Source: Triatoma infestans
Taxonomy: Eukaryota; Arthropoda; Insecta; Hemiptera; Reduviidae
DNA length: 64,000 nucleotides
Assembly: GCA_011037195.1 (NCBI GenBank)
Contig: JAAEAF010003373.1
Span: 32,447 to 96,446, forward strand
Direction of reading: 5' to 3'
A program made the position numbers and the translations under genes. Positions 48,846-59,244 of this stretch are shown here, piece by piece. Every line of letters starts with the position of its first letter. Positions within the stretch are counted from its first letter, which is position 1. Under the pieces are notes generated by a model that saw only the letters and a list, made by a program, of their open reading frames with translations, searched no databases and was not told where the DNA came from.

Positions 48846-49499
48846 TGCTGCCTTTTCAATACAAAGGTATCAAAGACAAGCACCGATAAAGCCCTGTCTA
48901 TTGGACAGAAGCCACCTGGTCTTTGAAAGTCGCCGATGGGCGACCAAATCTGGCCACTGACCTGAATCACTGGCCGACCTAACCAAGGTCGCACAAGGTC
49001 GCACGCTACTAGAGATGTCTTAGTGTGAGAACTTACTTACACACTTGACAGTGTGTGAGTAAGACTAATATAAACTTCGCCCCACTGGAAGAGGGGATCA
49101 TTATATCATCATCATTATACCAATCATCATTATATGAGTAGCCACATTATTATATCAGTATCATTTTACAGCAGCAGTTATACTTGAGTTCCGAGCGCGT
49201 CCCTATACAAGGTTCAACTTATAATTATTTTCATAGTTGTGCATATTAGTTTATTTATTATAATCATTTTAAATTATTTGTTATTTAACTCTTAAAATTA
49301 TTTATTTACTTTTATCAAATCATATTAATTGTAGTTACCATTAGGCTCATTCAAATTATTGTTAAAATATATTCTATTTTTATAAATTCAGTGTTAGTAA
49401 TTCAAGCAATAACTCTCTAAACTAACTTCCGCCTAATAAATCCCTATTCAAGACATCTAACTTCATACCTCAGGAATCACGACAATTGATTCCATTACA
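48846..49499 (+). repeat. Possible solo LTR, unassigned
   Basis: Starts TGCTGCCTTT after CGGC (48842-48845) and ends TTACA before CGGC (49500-49503), so a 4-bp duplication is possible. A TATA-like AATATAAACTTCG lies at 49068. CG-containing regulatory-looking sequence lies around 48930-49010. There is no second copy in the window to confirm it. Confidence 0.3.
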
Positions 49500-49539
49500 C
49501 GGCCATAAAAAAAGTTGTTTTTAAGGCTATTAAGCGTTT

Positions 49540-50215
49540 AAAGTAAATAGTTCCGAGTATTTTTTTTTATCTTGACATTCCATTTAGGTACCATTGACAG
49601 GAAGGAAGTTATCTGTCAAAATTCCTCATTCCGAAAGTATCATTTTATTTCATAATTTTTTAACTTTTTTGCGATATTATTATTTTTTTTTTTTTTAATA
49701 GCATTTTATGCATTTTACACATATATATACTAGCACATTTTTTTAAAATCATTCTTATAGGAAAATATCATATTGGAGAGTTTATCTGAGAGAACAGCTG
49801 ACATGAACATTCTCACTTCCCTTTCAAGTGCCGTTTAATGGAAATTTGTATGGTCGAACCCCCTATATAATTGTAATGTTAAATAAATTTTTTTGCTGAT
49901 TGAAAGTGCGTATTTGTTAATCGATTTTTCGATTTATTTTTCTAATCCCCGTTTTTTTGAGAGTTCTCTTGATACAATACTTTTAAATGCGATTTTATTT
50001 AAATTCGGCTTAGCACTACCTTTCGTTTCACGTAACATTTTTTTCAGCTAAAACTGACTTTAGTGTGATTCAGAAGAAGAGGTATAGGTTAGGTTTTCCT
50101 CTAATATATCGTTTTTACTCTGAAAGTGAAGGTTCTGCCAAAAATATATAGTGTAAATTAATATTAAATGTTACTGAAATTTCGAATTTGAAGAAAAACA
50201 TTTGAACATAAGTCC
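49540..50215 (+). repeat. Copy of the long interspersed repeat
   Basis: CTTGACATTCCATTTAGGTA and AAAATTCCTCATTCCGAAAG, then TTTTTAACTTTTTTGCGAT, match 3072-3175. Later ATTCGGCT, TTTCTGAAAG and related words are diverged core. Confidence 0.55.
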
Positions 50216-51296
50216 AAATTTCTGAAAGGTTCGTTTTTGAAAATCATATTTCCAAGAATTTAACTACATCATCGGGTTTCTTTAAAATCAAGTAAGTAAC
50301 TTTTCTTATAGACTTGTAACCACCGTTTAATACTGTGTTTCGATAAAATTGAATTTGGTCTAAAGAGGCTGGGAAGAGAGGCCTCCTCATAATTACGCTT
50401 TTCATTGCTGTAAGCTCCCTCCAGCTGTAAAATATTAAAGGCAACTAGTGTTTCGAATGATGAAGAAAATTATTAGTCAATTATAACGATATAAATTACA
50501 ATAACAGAAAGCTGTTTGAATGTTTCTCAGCAGACATTTTTTTTACAAAATAATAATAATAACAATTTACTGCTCCACTGGATATTTCTTAAATATCAGG
50601 TGTATCACATTATTAACAATGAGTTTAATTTAATGGAGAGTTAAAAAAAATTAAAAGTGAAACGAACATGCTTTAAGTTTAAAACTTCTAAAGAATAGGC
50701 CTTAAAAATGAATTTAACTAAATAAATAAATAAAAAAACTTAACGGACATAGATGTTCCATTATTTCATTAGGCGATTTAGCGTGTTGTAAAATTTAATA
50801 AAGCTTTATGAAACATAATGTTTGCGTTTAAAAGGTTGTTGTTAGTAGCTTTTAAGGGGGCTCAATTTTTCACAAGTTTTATACGGCTTTTTTTTTTCTT
50901 TTCTTTTTTTTTTTAAAAAAAAAGAAAAGCTAAAGCTCTAGATATATGTTGCTAGTAGCTTATAGTTATAGGATAGTGTTTCACTAGTTAAAAATTACCG
51001 TTAGTAATTACAGCTACACTGAAAGAGACCATTACTGGAGCATTGAAATTGTTTCTTTATTTCACAATTTCTGCATTAAGTTACCAAATTGCAAGAACTA
51101 AGATCTTAATTTAAAAAAATAGTTTGTACGAAGTTTAAAATTCTTTAAATATAATCAGCTGATTTTATTTTTTGAAAATAAATTCTTCTTTGAAATGTGA
51201 ATGGAAGCGCAATGCTGGATAACATCGTGTTGTTCCTGACCAGTTTCGGATTTTCATCTTTCGTCATAATAAAGCTATCAAATTCGTGTAGAGAGC
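50216..51296. other. AT-rich non-coding stretch
   Basis: No gene is supported. A T-run/A-run palindrome lies at 50890-50935. 51225-51258 holds GTTCCTGACCAGTTTCGGAT, the inverted partner of 51940-51968. Confidence 0.45.
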
Positions 51297-51883
51297 TGTA
51301 GTGGAAGGACGAAATCGAAAAATAATATTTTTGAAGAAATAGTTTAGAATATTTTATAGCATCAAAAATCTAACTTTGTTAATATTTCAAATGTATCTTA
51401 GTGCAGGGGTAGAGCTAGGTATATTAAATCTAGGTCATTGCTATTAGGAAAACAAAGGCACAAAAATCCGTTAATATAGTACAATGCGCCTTGGCCAACT
51501 GCTTTGTTAGAGAGCATTCCTTAGACAGTCTAACATTAGCTTTCAAAGAGTAAAGAGTACACAGTCTGTACTCTACCTTCAGACAACACAGTCAGACTTC
51601 TGCCTTCAAACAATACAGAAGTCTGTATTCTGCTTCCATAGCCAGAACACTTCAGGAATCGCTCTCTTAGTATCAGTGCCAGTTTCACAATAAATTAAAT
51701 AAGTTTATAATATCAAATAAGTTGTAGTTATTATTTTAACAGAATATATTTATTAATAACAGTGGTGATTTCTTAATTATTCTTATTACTTCTATCTCCA
51801 ACGTACTTACAAACCCTTTTTACTAAAACGCTCGTGCTACACACTACCACTACTACAAATACACATCACACCATAACATTACA
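51297..51883 (+). mobile_element. Solo LTR (family L) with GAGC target duplication
   Basis: 587 bp, TGTAGTGGAAGG ... CATTACA, flanked by GAGC on both sides (51293-51296 and 51884-51887). It matches 36839-37388 closely over its first 200 bp (for example AATAGTTTAGAATATTTTAT and GTCATTGCTATTAGG) and again toward the 3' end. An internal stretch (about 51540-51640) carries an expansion of CAGTCTGTA/CAGACTTCTG-like words not present in the other copies. Confidence 0.8.
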
Positions 51884-51887
51884 GAGC

Positions 51888-52616
51888 GGACTTCAACATA
51901 ATGTTACCACTACACTCTTGTTGATATGCGCATACGATAGATGAAAATCCGAAACCGGTCAGGAACAAAAAAAAACATACATGCAACGACGAATAAAATC
52001 GCATATGAAAGAAATCCTTCCTTAATAATATTTGTAAACTTTGTCCAAAGCTCTTCAATTAGGGCCAACTTTAGTGGACCAATACACTACATAAAATGTA
52101 TTTTCTAGATAATATTTTGTAATAATGTATTAAAATATTATAAAGTACGATGAATTGTTCGACCAATAAGAAATGAGTATTTTTTTTATATACATTGATT
52201 GATATGGAAGGATATATGAAATCGATATTATCATTGATAATGATTTCAAATTAGTGCATGAACCAATCCAATTGATCTCATTTTATCTTACAACCAATAA
52301 AATTATTCGTATTTAAATTCTAAGTTCTTGTCAATCGCTAATTAAAATTTACTGACATAATTACAGTGGGAGTTTGATTCTTTTATTAAGTAATAACTAG
52401 AAATTACCTGGTCAGTTGAACATTTGTATAATTAACTTTAAATTATTCAAACATTCAAAAGCTCGTTATTTCAATAAAGTGATTATAAAGCTTTAAGAAA
52501 TAAATATATATTAAATAATTTTCTTAGAATTTTTATTTTGAACAAAACTAGTAGTAATTTAAAAACTGAACCGATTTTCGTAAATATTCATTCATATAAA
52601 AATAGAAGTTAAATGT
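51888..52616. other. AT-rich non-coding stretch
   Basis: Apart from the CGAAACCGGTCAGGAAC motif at 51950-51966, nothing is recognised. Confidence 0.45.
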
Positions 52617-52629
52617 TATTCGAGGGGTG

Positions 52630-53093
52630 AGAAGATCAGCGTCTGCGTTGGTGGGAGGGAACACCAGGACAGAGGCAGGCAAAGCTCTTCATTAAAAGAC
52701 ATTTGCCTAAATTTACCAAAGACCTACTGAGCCAAACCCGAAGGGATATAAGGTTAATTGTGGGTCTACTAACAGGGCATTGTAGGCTGAATAGACACAT
52801 GCACCACCTACAACTTGCGGATAGTGCGGTATGCCGATTCTGCAAGGTAGAGGAGGAGACCCCGGCGCACATCCTTTGTGAGTGCGCCGGCCTGGCGAGG
52901 ATTAGGTTTCTTCAATTGGGGACGGGCAATCCCGAAGCTGAAAGCTTCATGACGGAGCCGCTCTCAGCTTTGCTAGGATTGATTAGGAGGGCAAAGCTGG
53001 GGGCTGTTCTGTAACTTAAGGGGAACCACAATAGACCTCAATTTGTAGGTCGCAGTGGAATGAGGCTCACCCCCCCCTGATTCTATTCTATTC
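52630..53093 (+). mobile_element. 5'-truncated LINE insertion with 13-bp target duplication
   Basis: 464 bp ending in a (TTCTA)n-type tail at about 53078-53093. TATTCGAGGGGTG flanks it (52617-52629 and 53094-53106), clear evidence of target-primed insertion. It holds the C-terminal part of the ORF plus the 3' UTR. The same family is at 1205-1860. Confidence 0.85.
52634..53014 (+). CDS. C-terminal fragment of a LINE polymerase with Cys/His finger
   Basis: An uninterrupted frame from the insertion point to the stop at 53012-53014. It reads through QAKLFIKRHLP, LIVGLLTGHCRLNRHMHHL and CRFCKVEEETPAHILCEC (about 52830-52885), the finger typical of the end of RNase H-bearing insect LINE ORFs. An ATG at 52703 exists but is not expected to be used; the fragment lost its upstream RT and RNase H by 5' truncation. 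The intact frame suggests a fairly recent insertion compared with the other LINE scraps. Confidence 0.75.
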   Translation, partial: DQRLRWWEGTPGQRQAKLFIKRHLPKFTKDLLSQTRRDIRLIVGLLTGHCRLNRHMHHLQLADSAVCRFCKVEEETPAHILCECAGLARIRFLQLGTGNPEAESFMTEPLSALLGLIRRAKLGAVL

Positions 53094-53106
53094 TATTCGA
53101 GGGGTG

Positions 53107-53789
53107 GGGCGTGTTTTTAGAAGTGACCGTTTTTGCAATAAAAAAAAATTTTTTTTTTTATTACCTTTTATTGTTTTTTTTATATTAATATTCAAGATAT
53201 AGTTTATTGTGATTAACTGTTGTAAACCTTCTTTCTGTCAGCTGTTGGATCCCACGCTTATACTATTCTTTGAGTTTGGAATCAAAAAAAAACTCCTGCA
53301 CTCCAGTTTCAACTTCGGTGAAGTTATTAAATTTTCTCTCGCAATGAAAGTGTGGAACGAAACAAATGGTAGTCGGATGGAGTTAATTTTCGACTTTAGT
53401 GGGGATGTAAAAGAAGTTCAATGCCATCAAGTTGTTTTTTTTTTTTTCTTAAGTGTGACGGGAGCTTTGTGGCTGAGGATTACCTTGCTGGAATAAAACT
53501 TGTTTCCGATTGATCAAAGCTATGGATAACGTTGGGCCATTTTTTTTTTACTTCTAATTAGTTGTTTTTTAAAGGTAGAAATTCTTGGAAGGTTCCGCGA
53601 AAAAATTCGTTGAATCCGAATCAACTTTCCCAAGCAGAAATAATTTTTTGACCGTCTCTCTCTCTAGTTTTTTGCAATAAATCCACTTTTCATCAGATGG
53701 TACTATCTTTTGTATAAGCGCACATCAGATTGGATTTTTTTTTAAGGCAAGTTGGCAAATATCCTGACAACCTGTTGAGATGTAAATTG
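53107..53789. other. AT-rich non-coding stretch
   Basis: No gene is supported. T runs lie near 53146-53158 and 53435-53448. The 95-codon plus ORF at 53209-53496 has no motif and spans low-complexity sequence. Confidence 0.45.
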
Positions 53790-54085
53790 TTTTAAAGTCA
53801 GAGGAGGAAACACCCATCCATCTTATGACTGATTGCTTGGGTTGTGAGGCATTAGGTTCAGGACCTTTGGTCGAAATAGGATGTCTGTGGAAGAGCTTAG
53901 GCTATTTCCGCTTAAGGTTATTGTCCGATTTATTCGGACTGCGGTGAATCTTAGATGGATTAGGTCCGGGTCTGGATTTTTTGTTATAGACCCGGTTTGT
54001 TGTTGTTTTTCTTGGGGTAGCTATATGGACCCAGTGAGGCTTTGGATAGCGTAGGGGTTCCCTCCCCACAGACAAATAATAATAA
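53790..54085 (+). pseudogene. LINE 3' end with Cys/His finger (family B), second copy
   Basis: The plus strand encodes SEEETPIHLMTDCLGCEAL (about 53800-53855), the second half of the finger and the following helix. The 3' UTR is shared with 16860-17130, including TTAGATGGATTAGGTCCGG and GGCTTTGGATAGCGTAGGG. It ends GGTTCCCTCCCCACAGAC and then an (AAT)n tail at 54073-54085. The first Cys pair lies outside the truncated copy. Confidence 0.7.
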
Positions 54086-54616
54086 TAAAGTTTTTCCAAG
54101 GAAAATTCATTCATTCAGCGGGAGTTTTAGAACAAGGATGAGACTGTGCTTTCTTCAAAAAAAAAAGATGTCGTTTTAGTAATTCAGATTCTCCCAATAA
54201 TTCATTAAAGACAAACATTTAATACAAATTATAAGTTTGAAGAAAAAAAAAATGTCAATACTATTTACGTAAATAGCAGAAAAGGAAATTCGTATGAGTG
54301 TTTCACACAAGATTTTGTCTTTAAGCAATTCTTTTGTCATAATCAAAGATATATTGGTCAGGAAATGTCCGTTTGGACTTGAAAAGTTTGTTAGTAAGTT
54401 GAACAGATGTTTGTGTGCAAAAAATGGAGCGCTTCTGTAGGGGGCCAAATAAACTGCCAACAAATTTAACACTTTACTTTGTTATTAACAAATTCAATAA
54501 AAGTTTAATTTAAAAAGTGTACAAGATGGAGAATTCTTGTTAAAAGATATAAAAAGATTAGAGATACGTAGGATATATTTTTTTCTTTCTAAAAACCCAA
54601 GTTCTTTCAGTTACTT
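54086..54616. other. AT-rich non-coding stretch
   Basis: No gene is supported. Confidence 0.5.
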
Positions 54617-55213
54617 TTAGTAATTAACTGTTTGTTGTTTTTTTTTTAATATCCTTTGCAGTGTATGGCGAGAAGTGTAGCGGGTTGAAACAGTGTGGCT
54701 GGACAGTAGTATGCAAATTAAGATCAGATATTTATATAATGCGCCACTATTAAGTGGTCTTGGAGTCTTTATTGTGGTTAAAAGGGACCGCAGAAAAGGA
54801 GGGATACGAAGAACTCGATTATGTTCGCATAATAAAAGAAAGAATGGAAGTTGTTTTCGTGTGATACTTAAGATAATATTACAGTGGTTGTATTGTGGAG
54901 TAATACCCTGGTTGCTGGAGCACAGAAACAAAGAGACACAGATAGAAAGAGAAAGAGATATGTGCAGAATAAGAAGAAGAAAATGGAGGTAACATAAGTA
55001 AGATAAAGAGCATGATAGTAGTAAAGTTACAGCTCGGTGTACTTTAGGTCCACACACTGTTTGTATCATTACTAGTTTGGAGCTGCTTGTGTGTATATAG
55101 TTAACACGATGGGGGAGAGGGAGCTGTAATGTTAGGAGTAGAACAGCGAAGGCACAGCAGGTAGTGTGACCTGGGAGTATGATGGGCCCAAATGGGCCAC
55201 AAATTTGGGCCAC
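54617..55213 (-). CDS. Unassigned 198-codon ORF, doubtful
   Basis: The longest open frame in the window outside the provirus, in a less AT-rich, purine-rich island. The predicted product is Leu/Ser/His/Cys-rich with several hydrophobic stretches (about residues 20-33, 62-84 and 160-175). These come mainly from pyrimidine-rich codons opposite AGAAAGAGAAAGAG-type sequence. I recognise no domain and see no splice or promoter signals. A plus-strand ORF of 99 codons overlaps it. It may be chance, or part of an unrecognised mobile element. Confidence 0.2.
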   Translation of the reverse strand: MAQICGPFGPIILPGHTTCCAFAVLLLTLQLPLPHRVNYIHTSSSKLVMIQTVCGPKVHRAVTLLLSCSLSYLCYLHFLLLILHISLSLSICVSLFLCSSNQGITPQYNHCNIILSITRKQLPFFLLLCEHNRVLRIPPFLRSLLTTIKTPRPLNSGALYKYLILICILLSSHTVSTRYTSRHTLQRILKKKQQTVNY

Positions 55214-55524
55214 TATGTAAGAGCAGACAACTACCAGTTTTCTCTCTTAGTACAATCCTAAAACAAACCCATTAGGTATAATCTAATAATACATTAACAC
55301 AATGCATATATGTACATGGGGCTTCAATATGTGTACATAGAAGTTGAAAATTTACACTCTTCTTAATATATAGTATTAACTTTTATGTATTCCTCTTAGA
55401 TTAATTATGGTTTTGCAATCTACAACTCAATAATTTTAATTAACCACTGTAATTAATAATAAAGAATAGGCAATAAAACTCTCGCGGGTAATAGGGATAA
55501 TAACTTAGATCATATTAGATTCTA
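55214..55524. other. AT-rich non-coding stretch
   Basis: Nothing recognisable between the doubtful ORF and the LINE fragment. Confidence 0.5.
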
Positions 55525-56345
55525 TGGGGGGATTGGCTCTTCAGCCTGTGCCACCGCGACCCCTATAGGTCTATTGTGGCACCCCCTAAGTTGGAGACCC
55601 CTCTCCAGCCCTGTCCTTTGTCGAAATGTGGAGGTCTGGGGAGGCTTCCAGGTGGTCAATTTAGAGCACTTGACTCAGAGCACCCTCTCGAACCCTGTCT
55701 GCCTTAATAGACTTAATAGAGCCGAGAAGGGTCCCTGGCTGAGGCTTGCAGGCGCCAGCTTCTCCTCGCCAAAGAGGCGATACTCTGCCATACAAGCCCT
55801 TTGCACTGACATAGCACATGCAGTGCTGTTTCCTCTTCTTCCTGACAAAACCTACACAGGCTATCCGTTGCCAGATATGTGCTGAGTGAGTAGATATGAA
55901 TGAACGTTTTCACCTGCCTTTGGCCTGGGGTTTTGGCCCACCATTTCCTTGATCGATCGATTCATGTCCTAAGGGATGCACTCCTAAGGCATCTTGAGAC
56001 ACCAGAGAACGGTTCCGGCCCAATAAGTGTTCCAATGGAACACTCCCGGGCCAAACGATCTGCCACCTCATTGCCTCTATGACCCGAATGCCCAGGTACC
56101 CAAACCAGGAAGACCTTATTATGGCTACTGATTTCCCTAAGTAGCCACCTAAGCAATCCCACACCAGCCTTGAGCTGATCTCCCACGAGTCAATTGCCTG
56201 CAGGGCAGCCTGGCTATCCGAAATGATGATTGCTTGAAAGACCGTGGCTAGTTTTCCCAGGATCACAGAGATATCACATCTCGGATGAGCCCTGTACACG
56301 CTGGCTCCCACTCCTTCCTCCATCTTAGATCCGTCCATGTATCGT
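55525..56345 (-). pseudogene. Non-LTR retrotransposon: RNase H and Cys/His tail
   Basis: On the minus strand from 56340: YMDGSKMEEGVGASVY (RNase H first Asp, about 56295-56340), IISDSQAALQAID (second Asp, about 56185-56225), then in another frame VWVPGHSGHRGNEVADRLARE (about 56045-56105, catalytic region intact), and after frame changes CRFCQEEEETALHVLCQC (about 55805-55855). The 3' end contains GACCTATAGGGGTCGCGGTGG, akin to those at 43.2 and 53.05 kb. All RNase H active-site motifs are present but split over frames. The RT is missing. Confidence 0.85.
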
Positions 56346-56924
56346 GATAACTTATTATTGTATATTATTACAGGATTATATTGTTATATATTCATGCGAT
56401 GAAAAAATTATTTACAAAAAAATATTTATCTTGTCTGATTGAAATTAAAATATTTTCCAATATTGAGATATCAGCTCACGTTATATATTCTTATACAACA
56501 AAGAAATCCTTTGAACGTAATAAATGTTTTATTGTATAATGATGTAGTTAAAAATATGAATCTGATCTGAGCATGTAATTGGTAACAGTATACATTCCAG
56601 TAATTGGACGAAATACCCAAAATATTTTCCGATTATATCAAGAATTTTATCTAAAAATAAAAATAAATATATTATAAAAAAAAATAAAAATGTCTGAAAA
56701 CTTCCTAAATTCCAGACAACAGAGGAATTTTGTAAATGATTTTAATCTTTGAAATCAATAAAAATTATTGAGTGAGAAAAACATGTTGATGAAAAACTGA
56801 ATGAGATAATTGATGCTAACAGGAGTAGTGGGTGTTTTGGGGAATTGGCAGAAGAGAAATATTTGAGTGAAGTTGGACTGAATACTGTTGTTGAATACTG
56901 TTTATATTGACTGTGAATAATAAA
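56346..56924. other. AT-rich non-coding stretch
   Basis: No gene is supported. Confidence 0.5.
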
Positions 56925-56949
56925 CATTGCAAGAACTTTACACTTTAAT

Positions 56950-57180
56950 ATTGCAGAGTGATGGTATAGTATTGTGAGAAGAGAGTGACAGACTGACTGG
57001 CAGAGTGACGGTGTAGAAACGAAGAAACATTGAGTAATTAATGTTTGGTTTTTGAGTTTGGAATCCGGCCCTTTTTACACAGGCGGCTCAACTAACCTCT
57101 ACTCTCTTTAACTTCTCCTTCCAGTATCTAGATGCGCTCCTTAGTTTGCTTCCTTTATAAGCTTGATGAAGAAATGCAGT
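56950..57180 (+). repeat. Dispersed repeat, copy 2, upstream of the provirus LTR
   Basis: Matches 28895-29130 (GAGAAGAG-GTGACAGACTGACT, GGCAGAGTGACGGTG, CTCTCTTTAACTTCTCCT). It ends about 10 bp before the proposed LTR start, so the provirus may have inserted into or beside it. Confidence 0.6.
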
Positions 57181-57190
57181 GAACTTAAGG

Positions 57191-57585
57191 TGTGGGGGGT
57201 GATTATTTCACGATTCGGTCATGATTCAATCTATTACATAAGCTTAAAATTCAGATGTAACCCTTCTACCATTTTTATTAACACTTGCTAAAAATACTGT
57301 GGTAGTGCCAACTGTAAACTGGTAAACTTTAACGTGAGTTATATCGCCAATATTGCTGATAAAGCTACTACCCACACACTTCCTAACATAACATATATAA
57401 ATCCCATGCTCCCCACCTTAGTTAGTTAGTTGCTACCCTGACATTGTCTTGTATACAATTATAACTGTAAACCAGTCTGTTAAGTGATTTAATGTGTTGT
57501 GTATTTTTGCTCTCTTTGTAATACATGCTTGTAAGTTGGAAATAAAGAATTGTATTTTTAAAAAGGCAATTCTCACTTACAAACA
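57191..57585 (+). repeat. 5' LTR of the errantivirus-like element
   Basis: Proposed boundaries are TGTGGGGGGT at 57191 and AAACA at 57585, giving about 395 bp with TG...CA ends. A TATA-like CATATATAAAT lies near 57390, and AATAAA at 57541-57546 is 45 bp before the LTR end. The exact left edge is inferred, because the second LTR is not in the window. Confidence 0.6.
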
Positions 57586-57591
57586 TATAAC

Positions 57592-57609
57592 TGGCGCTCG
57601 ATTGCAGGG
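57592..57609 (+). other. Primer-binding site
   Basis: TGGCGCTCGATTGCAGGG begins with the TGG complementary to a tRNA CCA end, 6 bp after the LTR. I cannot say which tRNA without a tRNA set for the host. Confidence 0.6.
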
Positions 57610-58109
57610 ACCTCGAACATACCTAGTAACAGTGAGTGATTATAAAAACGCCACTCTTAGTGAAACGTTTTAGGAAAAGTGAACAAGTGCATAAGTGAGC
57701 AGTACAGCACCACTCGTCCATATATATAGTGGGTACATTGAATCACCGCACCACTCATCCATCCAGAACTGTTAAGGCAACATCATCCAGCATCTCCACA
57801 ACAAACCACATCACAGGCTGCGACAGGACTCAGGTAGCACTACTCAATTCAACCCTTTAATAACTAGACCTTTTTTTGTCTAATCAACACCAAAGGTTAA
57901 TTAGAAAAAAAACAAACATCATTTTCTTCAATTTAATTTCAAATTCAGTACTAACATTTTTATACAATTATATAAATCTTGTAATAACTCTGGCATTTGC
58001 GGGTAAAAACTCTTAATTTTATTCTTAATACTAATAAACAAGTAACCCCTATAAAACAAACATTCCTTTCAAAAAGAAATCCACAAAAAGACTCCCCCCT
58101 CAAACAAAT
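57610..58109 (+). other. Provirus leader
   Basis: About 500 nt of untranslated leader before gag, rich in CA/CACC words. CAG|GTAGCA at 57831 looks like a 5' splice site and could serve a spliced env mRNA, by analogy with other errantiviruses. That is an inference. Confidence 0.45.
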
Positions 58110-59244
58110 ATGGTAATACCCGGGAACGAGACACAAATACCTCTCAACACGGGAAATACTAACCCAGAAACACAAAGTATAATTAGGCAACCCCTTATGC
58201 CCCCCACATCTGAAGAAAATCCTCCACCACACAGACCGGAAATGCGTAATTATCTTATGCAAAAGGATGACTATGACCACATTCCCACTTTCGATGGCAA
58301 TCCTACAACTCTTTTGAAATTCACTCAATCTGTAACAAAAGTATACAATTTTGTTTGTCAGTACAACATAATAGAAAGACAACTGAATCACGAGAAGTTA
58401 TTAGAAAAAATCAAGTATAGACTTACGGGTTCAGCCGAATCTTTAATACTAATAAAGAAATAAATACCATTCCCGACCTGCTAGGAATTCTTAAACGAAA
58501 TTTCTCAGATGTAAGAACAGTTGAGATACTAAAACAGGAAATCTACAACACCAAACCCACATATAAAGAACACCCGGAAGAATATCTAAATCGGCTAGAA
58601 AATCTAAGACACCAAATATATACCAAATATCAATTAGATAACATGACCCCTGATTTTATCAATAACTCAATACACTATCTCGAAAATGAAATTATACATC
58701 ATATGTATCACAATCTACCGACCCAACTCACCAACCATATCATGACTTTTAGTCCCAACTCCCTAGAAGAATTTCGCACCATCCTACACACAAAATGTAC
58801 CTTTATTATTAACCAAATTTATCAAAAAACCAAACCCTCAATTTCACCCCCAACTTTCCAGGAAAAACCTTATAAATCACCGATGAAAACTTTCAGGCCA
58901 ACATCTCGATATTACTCAACACCACCCCCTAGATTCTACCAACAGCCAAGTCAACCTCCGTATAGAACCCCCTACATCCCTCGACACAATCAAAGAGACC
59001 CCTACGGCCAACCATCAACCTCCAGAATCCCCAATTATTACCAGCAACGCCCTACTTTAATACACCCCCTTATAATACCTCTTATACTACCCCTCAAAAA
59101 TCATCTTCACCTAGATACAACTCACCTAAACCTTTGTTCAAACCCCATGACCTAGCTCTTATACAAGAACATAAGGATAACAAAGATGCCCAAATTCAAG
59201 CCCTCACCGAACGACTAGAGCAAATGGAAACTTTTTTATCTTAA
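58110..59244 (+). pseudogene. gag: Errantivirus-type Gag, frameshifted
   Basis: About 378 codons from the ATG at 58110 (context AAATATGG) to the TAA at 59242-59244, in three successive frames. One frame change is near 58440 and a second near 59065, where a C run may have lost a base. The first part has a TFDGNPTTLLKF motif of the gypsy Gag matrix/capsid start (about residues 52-63). The middle is capsid-like and helical. The C-terminal third is basic, Pro/Tyr/Gln-rich (about 58860-59060) and lacks a CCHC knuckle, as in insect errantiviruses. It ends in a predicted coiled coil just before the frameshift site. Gag would assemble the particle. Confidence 0.75.
59232..59238 (+). promoter_or_regulatory. 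Probable -1 ribosomal frameshift site between gag and pol
   Basis: T TTT TTA in the gag frame, two codons before the gag stop. A -1 shift leads straight into the protease frame, which is open from here. The heptamer fits the X XXY YYZ rule. A downstream pseudoknot or stem was not established. Confidence 0.7.

Noticed and set aside
57960..58391. 143-codon minus-strand ORF
   Set aside because: Antisense to the provirus leader and gag start; no domain.
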